DNA of 64,000 nucleotides from Flavobacterium piscisymbiosum (lineage in GTDB: Bacteria; Bacteroidota; Bacteroidia; Flavobacteriales; Flavobacteriaceae). Shown piece after piece: positions 1 to 8,940 of this stretch (positions are counted from its first letter, which is position 1; every line of letters begins with the position of its first letter). The notes beneath the pieces were generated by a model that saw only the letters and a program-made list of their open reading frames with translations, was not told the origin of the DNA and made no database searches. The DNA lies in contig NZ_JAJJMM010000001.1 of assembly GCF_020905295.1 (NCBI RefSeq), positions 4,340,001 to 4,404,000 of the forward strand. Reading direction: 5' to 3'. The translations under genes were made by a program, and so were the position numbers.

Positions 1-1100
1 TCTTTGTATCGCTTTTAATAGCCAATACATCCCTGGGGACATCTTTTAATGATTTTCTTGCCTATCCGCTGGGATATGAAACACCTGCTGTGCATCTTAA
101 ATATCCCATATTGTTGTGGATCAATGACGGGCTGATGGCTGTTTTCTTTCTGCTGGTGGGCCTGGAAATAAAAAGGGAAGTCATAGAGGGCGAACTCTCG
201 TCTATTCGTCAGGCAGCCCTGCCTGTACTGGCAGCCCTAGGAGGAGTTGCTGTCCCGGCAGTGATTTACTTTCTTTTTAACGGACATAGCCCTGAAACGG
301 CAAAAGGCTGGGGTATTCCTATGGCTACCGATATTGCCTTTGCACTTGGGATTCTCTCGCTGTTAGGCAGTAAAGTCCCGTCGGGCCTTAAAATATTTCT
401 TGCCGCACTGGCTATTGTCGATGATCTGATAGCCATTCTGGTTATTGCGATATTTTATTCTTCCGAACTTCATTTTCTCTATCTGGGTTATGCCGGAGCG
501 ATATTTGTTTTGCTTATGGTCTTTAACCGCATGGGGGTTAAGAATTTACTGTTTTATCTGCTGCCGGGCGCCGTTATGTGGTATTTTATCCATCATTCAG
601 GAATCCACGCCACCATAGCCGGAGTGCTGGTGGCAATGACCCTGCCAACCAATGAAGAGGATGCTGATTCACCCCTGGAAAAACTCGAGCATGCCCTTAC
701 AAGGCCGGTAAATTTTATCATTATGCCTATTTTTGCCCTGGCCAATACCAATATTGCCTTTGAATCCGAAATGCTTAATGGGCTTTCGGGAAATCTCGCC
801 TTGGGGATAATTCTGGGTCTTTTCCTTGGAAAACCGATAGGTATTTTTTTAATGTCGTGGTTCTCGGTAAAGATCAGGGCTGCAGACCTGCCCGCTGAAA
901 CCACATGGACTCATGTGCTTGGCCTGGGGCTTCTGGGAGGAATCGGCTTTACGATGTCTATATTTATAGCTTTATTGTCTTTTTCGGATCAGGCCTATCA
1001 GAATGAGGCCAAATTTGCCATCTTAGTTGCTTCGATACTTGCCGGTGTATCGGGCTTTCTGCTTTTGAGCCTTTATAATAAAAAACAGCGCAAGAAATAA
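1..1100 (+). CDS. nhaA: Na+/H+ antiporter NhaA, 5' end cut by window edge
   Basis: Inner-membrane antiporter that exchanges sodium for protons and supports pH and salt homeostasis. The reading frame is open from base 3, so the GTG near base 90 is internal and the true start lies outside the window. About 366 residues are visible. The family signatures LLWINDGLMAVFFLLVGLE and VDDLIAILVI are present; the adjacent aspartates of the second correspond to the ion-binding pair of E. coli NhaA. Many hydrophobic helices and a basic C-terminus are visible. It converges on a DUF389 gene with only 13 bases between the stops. Base composition is richer in G+C than in the right part of the window. Confidence 0.95.
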   Translation, partial: FVSLLIANTSLGTSFNDFLAYPLGYETPAVHLKYPILLWINDGLMAVFFLLVGLEIKREVIEGELSSIRQAALPVLAALGGVAVPAVIYFLFNGHSPETAKGWGIPMATDIAFALGILSLLGSKVPSGLKIFLAALAIVDDLIAILVIAIFYSSELHFLYLGYAGAIFVLLMVFNRMGVKNLLFYLLPGAVMWYFIHHSGIHATIAGVLVAMTLPTNEEDADSPLEKLEHALTRPVNFIIMPIFALANTNIAFESEMLNGLSGNLALGIILGLFLGKPIGIFLMSWFSVKIRAADLPAETTWTHVLGLGLLGGIGFTMSIFIALLSFSDQAYQNEAKFAILVASILAGVSGFLLLSLYNKKQRKK

Positions 1101-1113
1101 TTTTATATTGTTT

Positions 1114-2424
1114 TTACTGTCTCTTGAAAAGCGCCGCATCTTTTACCAGAAGGCGCTCATTGAGCCATTTTCTGAGCTTTTCGTTCTCCTCTGAGGTGAG
1201 GCTCTTTGGGGCGTCGTAGATAACAGCGGTGATTGTTGCGGTGCTGTCTTTATAATTTATAAGAGTGCTCTTTGCAATGGAAAGCGAACGGACATTGGGA
1301 AATAAAGTCCTTATTTCTTTTAAAATCTGCCTGCTGTCAAATTTGTTTTTTGCCAGCTCTTTCTCCAGCTGCACGATTTTCACGTCTTTCACGTTCATCT
1401 CATTCTCGCTGCTCTTGATCTGATTGAGGATATCGCCTTTTATGTCGTTAAAACGATCAGTGCTGTCCTGCCTGATATGAAGCTTGGTGCCCATTAGGTA
1501 TTTATTGCCGTTGAGCTTGTTTTTAAGGTCTTTTATTTCTTCAGGGGAAAAACGCTTGGACAAAAAAGCAAGCTCGAGTTTTTTATTCTGAGCGTTAAAA
1601 TCGGTTTTTTTGTACACAACGGTATATCCTTTAGTGCTGAACTGATCATCAATAAAAAGATTCACGTTCTTTTTAAACTGCTGTTCCCTGTATAGGGAAT
1701 AGGCGAGGTAGCTGCTGGGGGCCAGCATGGCAGTGATTAAAAAAGCAATAGTATATTTTACCCGTTTCTGGTGCTTTTCATCCACCTGTTTAACAGCAGG
1801 GTAATTCAGGTACTTGATGATTAAAAAAGTGGCAATTCCGATAAAAACACAGTTGATGCAGTACAGGTAAAAGGCCCCAAGGAAAAAGGCCCATTGCGCA
1901 GTGGCAATTCCATACCCGGCCGTACATAAGGGCGGCATTAAGGCCGTTGCGATAGCCACACCGGGAATAGGGTTGCCTTTTTCTGAGCGGGTAACGGCGA
2001 TTACCCCTACAACACCTCCGAAAAATGCAATAAGGATATCATAAATATTGGGCGCGGTTCTGGCCAGCAGTTCAGACTGTACATCCTTGAAAGGGCTCAG
2101 GTAAAAATACAGGGTGGAGACCACCAGACTCACCACAGTGGCATTGAGCAGGTTGCGAAGCGATTTTTTAAGCAGTGAAAAATCATAAATTCCAAGGGCA
2201 AAACCAGCCCCTACAATAGGCCCCATAAGGGGCGATATGAGCATCGCGCCAATAATGACAGCCGTCGAGTTTACATTAAGCCCTACAGAAGCCACAATAA
2301 TGGCGCAGGCCAGTATCCAAAGATTGGCACCTTTGAAAGATATGTTTTTCTTTACGGTTTCCAGTGTCTTTTCCCTGTCGTCTTCTCCTTCTTTAAGATT
2401 TAGAATATCTTTAATGTTTTTCAT
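1114..2424 (-). CDS. DUF389 family membrane protein
   Basis: Multi-spanning membrane protein of unknown function. Residues 30-240 form about six hydrophobic helices and contain the DUF389 hallmark NSTAVIIGAMLISPLMGPIV near residue 55. A hydrophilic C-terminal half (250-436) follows, with a predicted mixed alpha/beta character. The N-terminus is short and charged. It lies tail to tail with nhaA and head to head with the sucrose-phosphate synthase gene across a 244-base gap that could hold both promoters. Substrate and orientation cannot be read from sequence; a transport or mechanosensing role would be guesswork. Confidence 0.9.
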   Translation of the reverse strand: MKNIKDILNLKEGEDDREKTLETVKKNISFKGANLWILACAIIVASVGLNVNSTAVIIGAMLISPLMGPIVGAGFALGIYDFSLLKKSLRNLLNATVVSLVVSTLYFYLSPFKDVQSELLARTAPNIYDILIAFFGGVVGVIAVTRSEKGNPIPGVAIATALMPPLCTAGYGIATAQWAFFLGAFYLYCINCVFIGIATFLIIKYLNYPAVKQVDEKHQKRVKYTIAFLITAMLAPSSYLAYSLYREQQFKKNVNLFIDDQFSTKGYTVVYKKTDFNAQNKKLELAFLSKRFSPEEIKDLKNKLNGNKYLMGTKLHIRQDSTDRFNDIKGDILNQIKSSENEMNVKDVKIVQLEKELAKNKFDSRQILKEIRTLFPNVRSLSIAKSTLINYKDSTATITAVIYDAPKSLTSEENEKLRKWLNERLLVKDAALFKRQ

Positions 2425-2668
2425 GTTTTTTTTAATTAACGTATTAATATTACCAAGGGCCTGTCTTTATTAAAGATAAAATTTATTTTAATACTATGGG
2501 TGGATTTCAATAAAGTTTTAGGTTTTGCGGAACAATTAATTTTTTTTCTCCTTTAGTGTTAAAATGGCCTGCCACTGCAGTATTTGAAGCCCTTTATTGC
2601 TGTTTTTTTGGTTTTTGAGCCGAATTGCTTTATTTTTTTGTATATTAAAAATCTAATCAATAAAATAA

Positions 2669-4849
2669 ATGATGACAAAATTACGAATTTCAATAATCAA
2701 CATTCATGGCCTCTTAAAAGGTTCAGGTCTGGAGATTGGTAGAGATGCCGATAATGGAGGACAGACAAAATATGTATACGAGTTTGCTGAATTCTTATCC
2801 CGGCATCCCGGTGTAGAACACGTTGATTTATTTACAAGGCTCATTGATGATCCGGCTCTTTCCTCTGAATATGCAGTAGGGGTTGAAGCTGTAAATGAAA
2901 AATTAGATATAAGAAGAATTCCTTTTTTAGGAAAAAAATACAAACCCAAAGAACAGTTATGGGAAGGCCTGGACACTTTTGTGACCGGAGTGGTGCACCA
3001 TATTAAATTTCATGATATTTTCCCCAATTGGATTCACTCGCATTACGGTGATGCCGGATATGCGGCCAGTGAATTATCGACCATTTTAAACATTCCATTT
3101 GCCCATACCGGACATTCCCTGGGTTTTTATAAAAGAAAAAAACTCTTTGAAAACGGCATTTCCCAGCAGGAGATGGAAAAGAAATTTAAGTTTGAAGCCC
3201 GGATTGCCGCTGAGGAAAAAACACTCGAATTATCAGAATTTATAATTACCTCCACCGAGCAGGAAATTGAAACCTATAAGCCTTATAAAAATTTTGGACT
3301 GGCCAAATACCATGCCATCTCCCCGGGAATCGACACGCGCAAATTTGTTCCTTACTACCATAAGGAACAGGATTCGGTAAAACACATGGAGGAAGAGCAA
3401 AGGAAATACTGGGTGGCTGAAAGCATTTCCAAGTTTTTAATTAACCCCCATAAGCCTTTTATACTGGCCCTTTCAAGACCTGACCGTCATAAAAACCTTC
3501 ATACTTTGATTGAAGTTTACGGAAAAGACAAGGAACTGCAGAGTATGGCCAATCTGGTCATATTTGCCGGAATCCGAAAAGATATTGCAAGGATGCCCGA
3601 ATCTGAAAAAGACGTACTGACTGATCTGCTTTTAGCGATGGACAAGTACGATTTGTATGGAAAAATGGCCATTCCCAAAAAGCACGATGTGGAGAACGAA
3701 GTTTCGATCATTTATCGTTATGCGGCCGAGAAAAGAGGGGTATTTGCGAATTTGACCCTGCATGAAAATTTTGGGCTGACCGTCATTGAATCGGCCAGTT
3801 CGGGTCTGCCGGTTGTGGTGACCAAAAACGGCGGCCCCTCGGAAATTATCCCGACCTGCCAGAACGGTATCTTGGTGGATCCCCTTGATGTGGGGCAGAT
3901 CAAAAAAGCGCTCCGGACCATATTAACCGATGAGAACCAGTGGAAATATTATTCCAATAACGGGGCGATCAATATCCAGAAACACTACAGCTGGCTGAGC
4001 CATGTCAACCAGTATGTAGCCCTTATTGATGAGAATCTGTCACTTTCCTCCGGCGCGGGTATCAAAAAACAGCATTATCCCAACATTAATATTTCACGAT
4101 TAAAAAGAAAGGTAGAGAACTTACTGGTTTCCGATATTGACGGAACCCTGATAGAGCCTAAGTTAAACAATCCGGGATTCAAAGAATTGAAAGCTCATTT
4201 GATCAATCGAACAGAGAAAATGGCTTTTGCCCTGGCAACAGGAAGAAACTTAAGGCTGGTAAAGAAGGTAATTGAAGAAGAGAAGTTTCCTGCGCCTGAT
4301 TTTATTATCTGTTCTGTGGGAACCGAAATCTATTATACCAACGGAAAAGATTATATTTTAGACAAGGGATGGGCCACATTTTTGTCCGGGAGATGGAAGC
4401 GGGAAGAGGTAGAAAACCGCCTGAAGGCCATATCATGGATAAAACTTCAGGAAGAGGAAGCGCAGAACCCCTTTAAAATCTCTTATTATTATGACAAGGA
4501 AAAATACGATTATGACCAGCTGGTGGCTGCTTTGGGTAAAGGATGGTATAAAATCAACATTATTCCCAGTCACGGACAGTTTCTGGATTTTATTCCCAAG
4601 AGGGCCTCGAAGGGAAATGCCATTAAATTTTTATGCCGCAAATGGGCAATTCCCTTATCCAGGGTAATTGCAGCGGGCGATTCAGGCAACGATATTGATA
4701 TGTTCAGGGGAGCCGTAAAAGGAATTATAGTGGGCAACCGAAGCATTGAACTGAATCACTACCAGACCACCAAAAGTATTTTTGTAGCAAAAAGCCCGGC
4801 TTCCGCAGGTATATTGGAAGGATTAAAACATTATAAAGTAATTAAGTAA
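2669..4849 (+). CDS. Sucrose-phosphate synthase/phosphatase-like fusion
   Basis: Cytoplasmic enzyme predicted to join UDP-glucose (or a related donor) to fructose 6-phosphate and then dephosphorylate the product. Residues 1-475 are a GT-B family 4 glycosyltransferase: the N-terminal GRDADNGGQTKYVYE motif matches the sugar-phosphate-binding glycine loop of sucrose-phosphate synthases, and HENFGLTVIESASSGLPVV with NGGPSEI is the donor-site signature. Residues 485-726 are a HAD-IIB phosphatase with SDIDGTL (about 489-495) and AAGDSGNDIDMF (about 668-679). The length fits synthase/phosphatase fusions. Mannosylglycerate-type or other phosphosugar chemistry cannot be excluded. With nhaA nearby, a compatible-solute role is a reasonable inference. 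Confidence 0.85.
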   Translation: MMTKLRISIINIHGLLKGSGLEIGRDADNGGQTKYVYEFAEFLSRHPGVEHVDLFTRLIDDPALSSEYAVGVEAVNEKLDIRRIPFLGKKYKPKEQLWEGLDTFVTGVVHHIKFHDIFPNWIHSHYGDAGYAASELSTILNIPFAHTGHSLGFYKRKKLFENGISQQEMEKKFKFEARIAAEEKTLELSEFIITSTEQEIETYKPYKNFGLAKYHAISPGIDTRKFVPYYHKEQDSVKHMEEEQRKYWVAESISKFLINPHKPFILALSRPDRHKNLHTLIEVYGKDKELQSMANLVIFAGIRKDIARMPESEKDVLTDLLLAMDKYDLYGKMAIPKKHDVENEVSIIYRYAAEKRGVFANLTLHENFGLTVIESASSGLPVVVTKNGGPSEIIPTCQNGILVDPLDVGQIKKALRTILTDENQWKYYSNNGAINIQKHYSWLSHVNQYVALIDENLSLSSGAGIKKQHYPNINISRLKRKVENLLVSDIDGTLIEPKLNNPGFKELKAHLINRTEKMAFALATGRNLRLVKKVIEEEKFPAPDFIICSVGTEIYYTNGKDYILDKGWATFLSGRWKREEVENRLKAISWIKLQEEEAQNPFKISYYYDKEKYDYDQLVAALGKGWYKINIIPSHGQFLDFIPKRASKGNAIKFLCRKWAIPLSRVIAAGDSGNDIDMFRGAVKGIIVGNRSIELNHYQTTKSIFVAKSPASAGILEGLKHYKVIK

Positions 4850-5042
4850 TATATGTATTCAGGTTCAGGTTTTAGCAGCCGGGAAATTGGTGATGGTGAT
4901 GTTTTTATTGATGAAAACGGTTTAATCATTTGTTTCATTTGATAGTTTCATAAAAAAGGGCGTTAACATTGGGAAAACTGGGATAAATTGGGAAAGTTAA
5001 CGGCGTTGCGGACTTCACGGCAGGGATTTAATTTAAAAATTA

Positions 5043-5190
5043 TATCTTTGCAGGGAATGAAGCATTCTGGCATATTTTCCCTTTAGCCTTAAGGCGCATG
5101 AAGGATCGAATAAAGAAGGGATGTAGCATTTAAAGGTAATTATTAGATTAAAGAATAGTAAAACCCGGGCTCTTAGTTCCGGGTTTTTTT
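5043..5190 (+). ncRNA. Candidate small RNA between promoter-like box and terminator
   Basis: The box TATCTTTG (5043-5050) matches the Bacteroidota -7 consensus TAnnTTTG, although no well-spaced TTG is visible upstream. About 110 bases later lies a strong intrinsic terminator. Between them there is no credible ORF, but there is a perfect GCCTTAAGGC palindrome at 5086-5095. A transcript of about 130 nt is predicted. I did not recognise the SRP core or another named RNA. It could instead be the 3' tail of a longer transcript from the synthase gene. Confidence 0.35.
5160..5190 (+). terminator. Intrinsic terminator
   Basis: A 9-bp perfect stem (5160-5168 with 5179-5187, core AAACCCGG/CCGGGTTT) is followed by a T-run to 5190. 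It ends either the synthase transcript or the candidate small RNA upstream. Confidence 0.8.
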
Positions 5191-5283
5191 ATTGCTTGGA
5201 CCAGGGCTTCGGCAAAAGTGAGCCTGTTTTTTCGGCAGGCAAAACATAAACGCCTTTATACTATCATAACACAGGCAGGAAGT

Positions 5284-5664
5284 TTACAGGACCTCTCCCT
5301 TGATTTTCAGGCCAACCCTTCCACCGGGCTCATTTACGGCATTGCTTTCAACGATAATGGTCTTGCGTATCGGGCCGGTGGGCATATTTTTATACTTAAT
5401 GCTGATCTTGCCTTTTTTGCCCGGCATAATGGCCATGACAGGTTTGGTGACCATGATGTAGCCTGCTGTGGATGCCGCCCCTGTAATTAGTAAGGGCGCG
5501 TCTCCTGTATTTTTAAATTCAAAAGTCCCTTCTGTGATATCTGCTTTTGAAATCTGGCCGTAATCTATCGTATTATCGGGAGCTGAAAACTCAATTTTAG
5601 GCCCCTTTTGGCAATAAGCCGCTGTACTTACTAATATTAGAAAAAAAAGTGTGATGTTTTTCAT
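5284..5664 (-). CDS. Secreted DUF1573 domain protein
   Basis: Exported protein of 126 residues with a DUF1573 (ASPM/SPD-2-like, immunoglobulin-type) domain. The start chosen is the ATG at 5664, because the following MKNITLFFLILVSTAAYC is a clean signal peptide; an ATG eight codons upstream only adds a hydrophilic tail. Domain signatures visible: IDYGQISKADITEGTF, FKNTGDAPLLITGA, a PGKKGKISIKY stretch and KTIIVESNA. The SCGC cysteine motif common in the family is replaced by STAGY, so a cysteine-based function is lost here. Function unknown; such domains often mediate protein contacts at the cell surface. Confidence 0.8.
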   Translation of the reverse strand: MKNITLFFLILVSTAAYCQKGPKIEFSAPDNTIDYGQISKADITEGTFEFKNTGDAPLLITGAASTAGYIMVTKPVMAIMPGKKGKISIKYKNMPTGPIRKTIIVESNAVNEPGGRVGLKIKGEVL

Positions 5665-5859
5665 TTTGAAATATTTAAAGTTTTTCAAATATAGTTTTCT
5701 TTACTTAAAATCAAACTATTATTTGGTAAGTACGTGCCATTTTAGCGAACTTCATTGGTGCATATTGGCAATTTTCCGGCATATTATACGTTTTGTGTTA
5801 TAACCTTTTTTGGTATCGCGCCTAATTTTGAGTATATTACAGGTCCAAAAAAAAGAGCT

Positions 5860-6360
5860 ATGAAAAAATTGCCAGTAATAATACTTCTTGTATGGATGTG
5901 TATTTCATGTCAAAGAAAAAAAGAGTCAGGACTTGAGAATAGCAAAAATGCTGTAGTATTAAAAGATTCGGTATTCAGCAATGCCCAGTCCATCAGGGAG
6001 TGGGAATTATCGGTACAGGGGCTTTGGGACAGCGAAATGCTCTGCCGCAAAGCCAACTGCGGGCTGTATGTAATCGGGGATCGGAGAAATGAGCTCTGGG
6101 AGTTTGTAAAGGACTCCGTCAGGGTGTATGCCAATGGCCTGAACAGCAAAAAGCTGCTCAATGTATTCAGGGCAATACACAATGGGGATAAAATCATCCT
6201 GGAATCCAGTCCTGACAGCCTCTCGGAGAGTCGCCTGAAAATCAAAGTTGTTCTGGATGATATAACGGATAATGTTATTAAAGGCACCCAGACCATTACC
6301 ACAGAGGAAAACTGTACTTCGGTATTTGATCTGGAGCTCACCAGGACAAAAAAAAGGTAA
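5860..6360 (+). CDS. Putative lipoprotein of unknown function
   Basis: Predicted lipoprotein of 166 residues. The ATG at 5860 is chosen because it is followed by MKKLPVIILLVWMCISC, a lipoprotein signal with a lipobox-like cysteine at residue 17; an upstream in-frame alternative would hide it. The mature part is hydrophilic, with several charged beta-like segments and two cysteines near the middle that could form a disulphide. I do not recognise the family. A -7-like box TAATTTTG lies at 5823-5830. Codons are richer in G+C than in the core genes further right. Confidence 0.65.
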   Translation: MKKLPVIILLVWMCISCQRKKESGLENSKNAVVLKDSVFSNAQSIREWELSVQGLWDSEMLCRKANCGLYVIGDRRNELWEFVKDSVRVYANGLNSKKLLNVFRAIHNGDKIILESSPDSLSESRLKIKVVLDDITDNVIKGTQTITTEENCTSVFDLELTRTKKR

Positions 6361-6459
6361 ATTGTTTTAGTATTATGGCGCCCCTGAAAATTCATACTGC
6401 TTATCTCAGCCATACTATCGAGCACACAGGGTGTAACGCCCGATGCGGCTAAGAGAACC

Positions 6460-6520
6460 AGAAGCCCAAACAAGTAAACAAACTGCTTAAAGGGCTTCTA
6501 TCGCTATTGTTTACTTTTTT
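6460..6520 (+). other. Interleaved inverted repeats before a T-run (pseudoknot-like)
   Basis: AGAAGCCC (6460-6467) pairs with GGGCTTCT (6492-6499). GTAAACAA (6474-6481) pairs with TTGTTTAC (6507-6514). The order is A-B-A'-B', so both stems together form an H-type pseudoknot topology rather than a simple hairpin. An eight-base T-run follows directly. It sits between the tail-to-tail genes ending at 6360 and 6525 and may serve as an unusual terminator. No computation of stability was possible. Confidence 0.45.
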
Positions 6521-6524
6521 TTGT

Positions 6525-6983
6525 TTACTTTTTACCGGCTTTATCACGATATTGTTTTAACAATTTTCGGTTAAAATCCTTTTCAGATTTTATGAGCCTT
6601 ACTATTTTTTTCGCTGGGAGTACCTGGCGAAGGCTGCTGAGATAATTTTTTCTCAACAGATAGAGTGCCCTGTTGGTGTTTTCCATTTGTGATAAAAGTG
6701 CTCGGGCCTGTTTCTCTGAAGTAGAATTGATAGTATCATCGCTGAGTTTTTGCAGATAGGTTTCCATTTTTTCATGCCGCAGCTTATACTTTTTCTCTTC
6801 ATATGCATGGTAAAGAGGCCAGAATTTCTCAGCCTCTGCCGAAGCAAGTTCAAGCTCTTCATTTAAAAAAGAAATTTTATAGGCTTTAATTTTTTCGAGT
6901 TTTTGGTTTGTTTTTTCATTTTGCGCATAAAACGGGAAACTGGTCAAAAATAGAAGTATCGGCAGTATGTTTTTGATTTTCAT
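6525..6983 (-). CDS. Periplasmic helical protein, 'sensor of ECF sigma factor' type
   Basis: Exported all-helical protein of 152 residues. A signal peptide (MKIKNILPILLFLTSFPFYA) is followed by long amphipathic helices rich in Lys, Glu and Leu, including EELELASAEAEKFWPLYHAYEEK, the pattern of Bacteroidota Spy/CpxP-like proteins often annotated as sensors of ECF sigma factors. In the usual context it follows a sigma factor gene; no sigma factor gene is visible nearby, so it stands alone. A role in sensing or buffering envelope stress is inferred from the family only. Confidence 0.7.
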   Translation of the reverse strand: MKIKNILPILLFLTSFPFYAQNEKTNQKLEKIKAYKISFLNEELELASAEAEKFWPLYHAYEEKKYKLRHEKMETYLQKLSDDTINSTSEKQARALLSQMENTNRALYLLRKNYLSSLRQVLPAKKIVRLIKSEKDFNRKLLKQYRDKAGKK

Positions 6984-7478
6984 TTTTTATAGTTTTTGTT
7001 TTGAAATTAAATTTCCAATTTTCAATAAGGGCAGCTGCAGTTTAAATCTTTTGCTATAGGATTAGATAGGCTTTAAAGTAAAAGGTTTAATATAAGTGCT
7101 TCACGTATTGCTGTTATAAATACGATCAGGCGTACTGATGGCTTTGCAGTTTCTAAAGCAGGGGAGGTATGAAATGGTATTTAGTTTTTCGGGCTGCAGT
7201 TCTTGGCAGATAATTTTTTAAGACAGTTATTGTTTTTTAGGAGCTTTTCCCCCTATATGTCTCACCTCAGCGTTAGCGAACGGGCGAAGCAATCGGGGCT
7301 AGCGCTGCCGGGATCACTGTCTTTGTCTTGGAGAATTGCATATCCACACAAATTTGTTTTATTAAATTTCCGGTATATTCAATTTTTATTTATGACATTA
7401 CGCAATGAATAGGTAAGTAATCACGGTGATTTTATAAAAAAAAACAGTAAATTTAACAATATTTTAAAAACAGGAACG
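6984..7478. other. Non-coding gap with one dispersed repeat copy
   Basis: Apart from the repeat copy at 7230-7302 I see no supported gene here. Short open frames overlap the repeat and have no family features. The remainder is A+T-rich with no clear promoter match. Confidence 0.5.
7230..7302 (+). repeat. Flavobacterial palindromic repeat, family 1 copy A
   Basis: Starts with TTTTTTAGGAGCTTTTCCCC and ends with GCAATCGGGGCTAG. It shares the block CAGCGTTAGCGAAC plus GGCGAAGCAATC with copy B at 8860. The inner hairpin present in copy C is missing, so this is a shortened member. Confidence 0.75.
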
Positions 7479-7697
7479 ATGATTAAATTTTGGTTAATTA
7501 CAATTTCGATCTTTATTCTCTCAACCTATATACTGGCTAAAGTAACTTTAAAATCAAATAGGGAACAAACCGGTGAGAGGATTTGGCGCTATGGCAATGG
7601 AAGGTCTGTTTATTGGCGTTTACTTACTTTGTGCAGTATTGGAATAACTATGGCACTAATGTTTATTTTTTATTGGATCGGAATACCTATTGTGTAA
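7479..7697 (+). CDS. Small two-helix membrane protein
   Basis: Hypothetical 72-residue protein with a hydrophobic segment at residues 3-21, a charged middle (KSNREQTGERIWRYGNGRS) and a second hydrophobic segment at 48-70. This hairpin-like topology and a plausible A-rich start context support a real gene, but no family is recognised. It is flanked by repeats and by a divergent-composition membrane gene, so it may be an accessory gene. Confidence is limited by length. Confidence 0.45.
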   Translation: MIKFWLITISIFILSTYILAKVTLKSNREQTGERIWRYGNGRSVYWRLLTLCSIGITMALMFIFYWIGIPIV

Positions 7698-7815
7698 AAA
7701 CATTAAAGAGGCTGTTATTTCTGCTCCTGACTAACTAATTTTTCAAACACAAGACCATTTTTAAATTAAGCCGAAGTCGCGGCTTGATGGTAGCGCGCTT
7801 TGGCTGATGGTTGTC

Positions 7816-8538
7816 TTATTTTCTTTCGCTTTTTTGTTTTAATAATTGTCTAATTGACGTTAAATGTCCAAACAATACAATTGGAACTATAAAAGTTGGC
7901 AACCAACTAAATGGAAAATTCAAAATCGCTATGTTGGGTTGTTCAAAAGCAAATTTTTGTATTGGTGATGGTGCTGAAAATAAAGCATTCACAACAATAT
8001 TTATTAAAAGTCCAAGACAAATAAAGTTCCAGGTCAGTATTGCATTTGGGTTAATTTTCATTTTAGTCAAACCAAAGTAAGCAATGACCGGAGCTGTTAT
8101 TCCTGCTATAATGTCAAAGTTCCGGCCTTCAAAAGTCATAAGCTGCGGAATTGCTTTGTTGATAAAAAGCCAAAACAAAACTATTTCAACCGGTACCCTA
8201 ACAATGTTTAAATAGGTCAAGTTTTTGAGAGGCAAACTGTCAATAAATTGTCTTCCTTTTAAAGTTGCAACCAATAGAATGATTGTCAAAATAGTTGGTA
8301 AGATCCCTATCAGCATTATTTTTGGCGGCAAGGAGTTTGTGTCAGTGTTATAAAAACTTTCTAAAGTCAAAACAGCTTGAATAATCAGCCAAATTGTAAG
8401 ACCGATAGAAATTGGTGCTGCTTTTTTTCGGGTCAATTCAGAATTCGAGCTTCTAATAGCCCAAATGAAAAGTAGCAAAGTCCCAACTGATGTAAGCACA
8501 AAAGCCAGTGATATGTATGCAGGTAAATTCTCTATCAT
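7816..8538 (-). CDS. Seven-helix membrane protein of unknown function
   Basis: 240-residue integral membrane protein with about seven hydrophobic helices, e.g. residues 6-26, 42-60, 75-95, 108-130, 140-158, 166-188 and 210-230. Loops are short. No catalytic motif is seen and the family is not recognised. Its composition is A+T-rich compared with neighbours. Its upstream region (8584-8693) is a close copy of the region upstream of the HEPN-like gene at 12297-12962, which suggests both arrived as promoter-carrying cassettes. Confidence 0.7.
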   Translation of the reverse strand: MIENLPAYISLAFVLTSVGTLLLFIWAIRSSNSELTRKKAAPISIGLTIWLIIQAVLTLESFYNTDTNSLPPKIMLIGILPTILTIILLVATLKGRQFIDSLPLKNLTYLNIVRVPVEIVLFWLFINKAIPQLMTFEGRNFDIIAGITAPVIAYFGLTKMKINPNAILTWNFICLGLLINIVVNALFSAPSPIQKFAFEQPNIAILNFPFSWLPTFIVPIVLFGHLTSIRQLLKQKSERK

Positions 8539-8583
8539 TTTTTCTGTTTGTTGAAATGAAGGCTAACTCATTTATACCAGCCA

Positions 8584-8693
8584 TAAAACGGCACAAATAC
8601 TAGTTTTTTTTAGCTGGCTTTGTGCAATTAGTAATTGCTTTTTTTTTAGCGAATATAATAATAATAAACTAAATTTCTTAGCTGCGCACCAAT
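8584..8693 (-). repeat. Upstream repeat shared with the 12.96-kb gene, copy 1
   Basis: About 110 bases that align, with small gaps, to 13004-13108. Shared blocks include TAAAA-GGC-C-AATAC, AGC-GGCTTTGT-CAATTAGTA, TTTTTTAGCGAATATAA and ATACTAAAT-like stretches. Both copies lie 40-50 bases upstream of a minus-strand start codon. Read on the minus strand each contains TATATTCG, a near match to the -7 box TAnnTTTG. Confidence 0.7.
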
Positions 8694-8859
8694 AGGTACC
8701 AAGGAGCTATTTTAATTGCCTTGGCTGCTGTTACTATAGCTGGAAACAGCTGATCTAGTTTGAGGCTGGATTGATCCAGTATCAGGAATTGCCGGGGAAT
8801 CTGATTAGAATTGATCATCTGGTCAATTATATGTAGTATTATTTTTTAGGTTTAATTAG

Positions 8860-8940
8860 TTTTTAGGAGCTTTTCCCGCTATATGTTTCACCCCAGCGTT
8901 AGCGAACTGGCGAAGCAATCTTTTGTGCCGAAGCGCAATT
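8860..8940 (+). repeat. Flavobacterial palindromic repeat, family 1 copy B
   Basis: Begins TTTTTAGGAGCTTTTCCCGC and contains GCAATCTTTTGTGCCGAA, but the right half of the palindrome (complementary arm and CGGGGCTA end) is missing. It is therefore a left-half copy, joined at about 8940 to coding-like minus-strand DNA. Confidence 0.75.

Noticed and set aside
8584..8700. Integron attC site upstream of the 8.54-kb gene
   Set aside because: No good RYYYAAC/GTTRRRY core pair and no integron integrase in the window; kept only as a shared upstream repeat.
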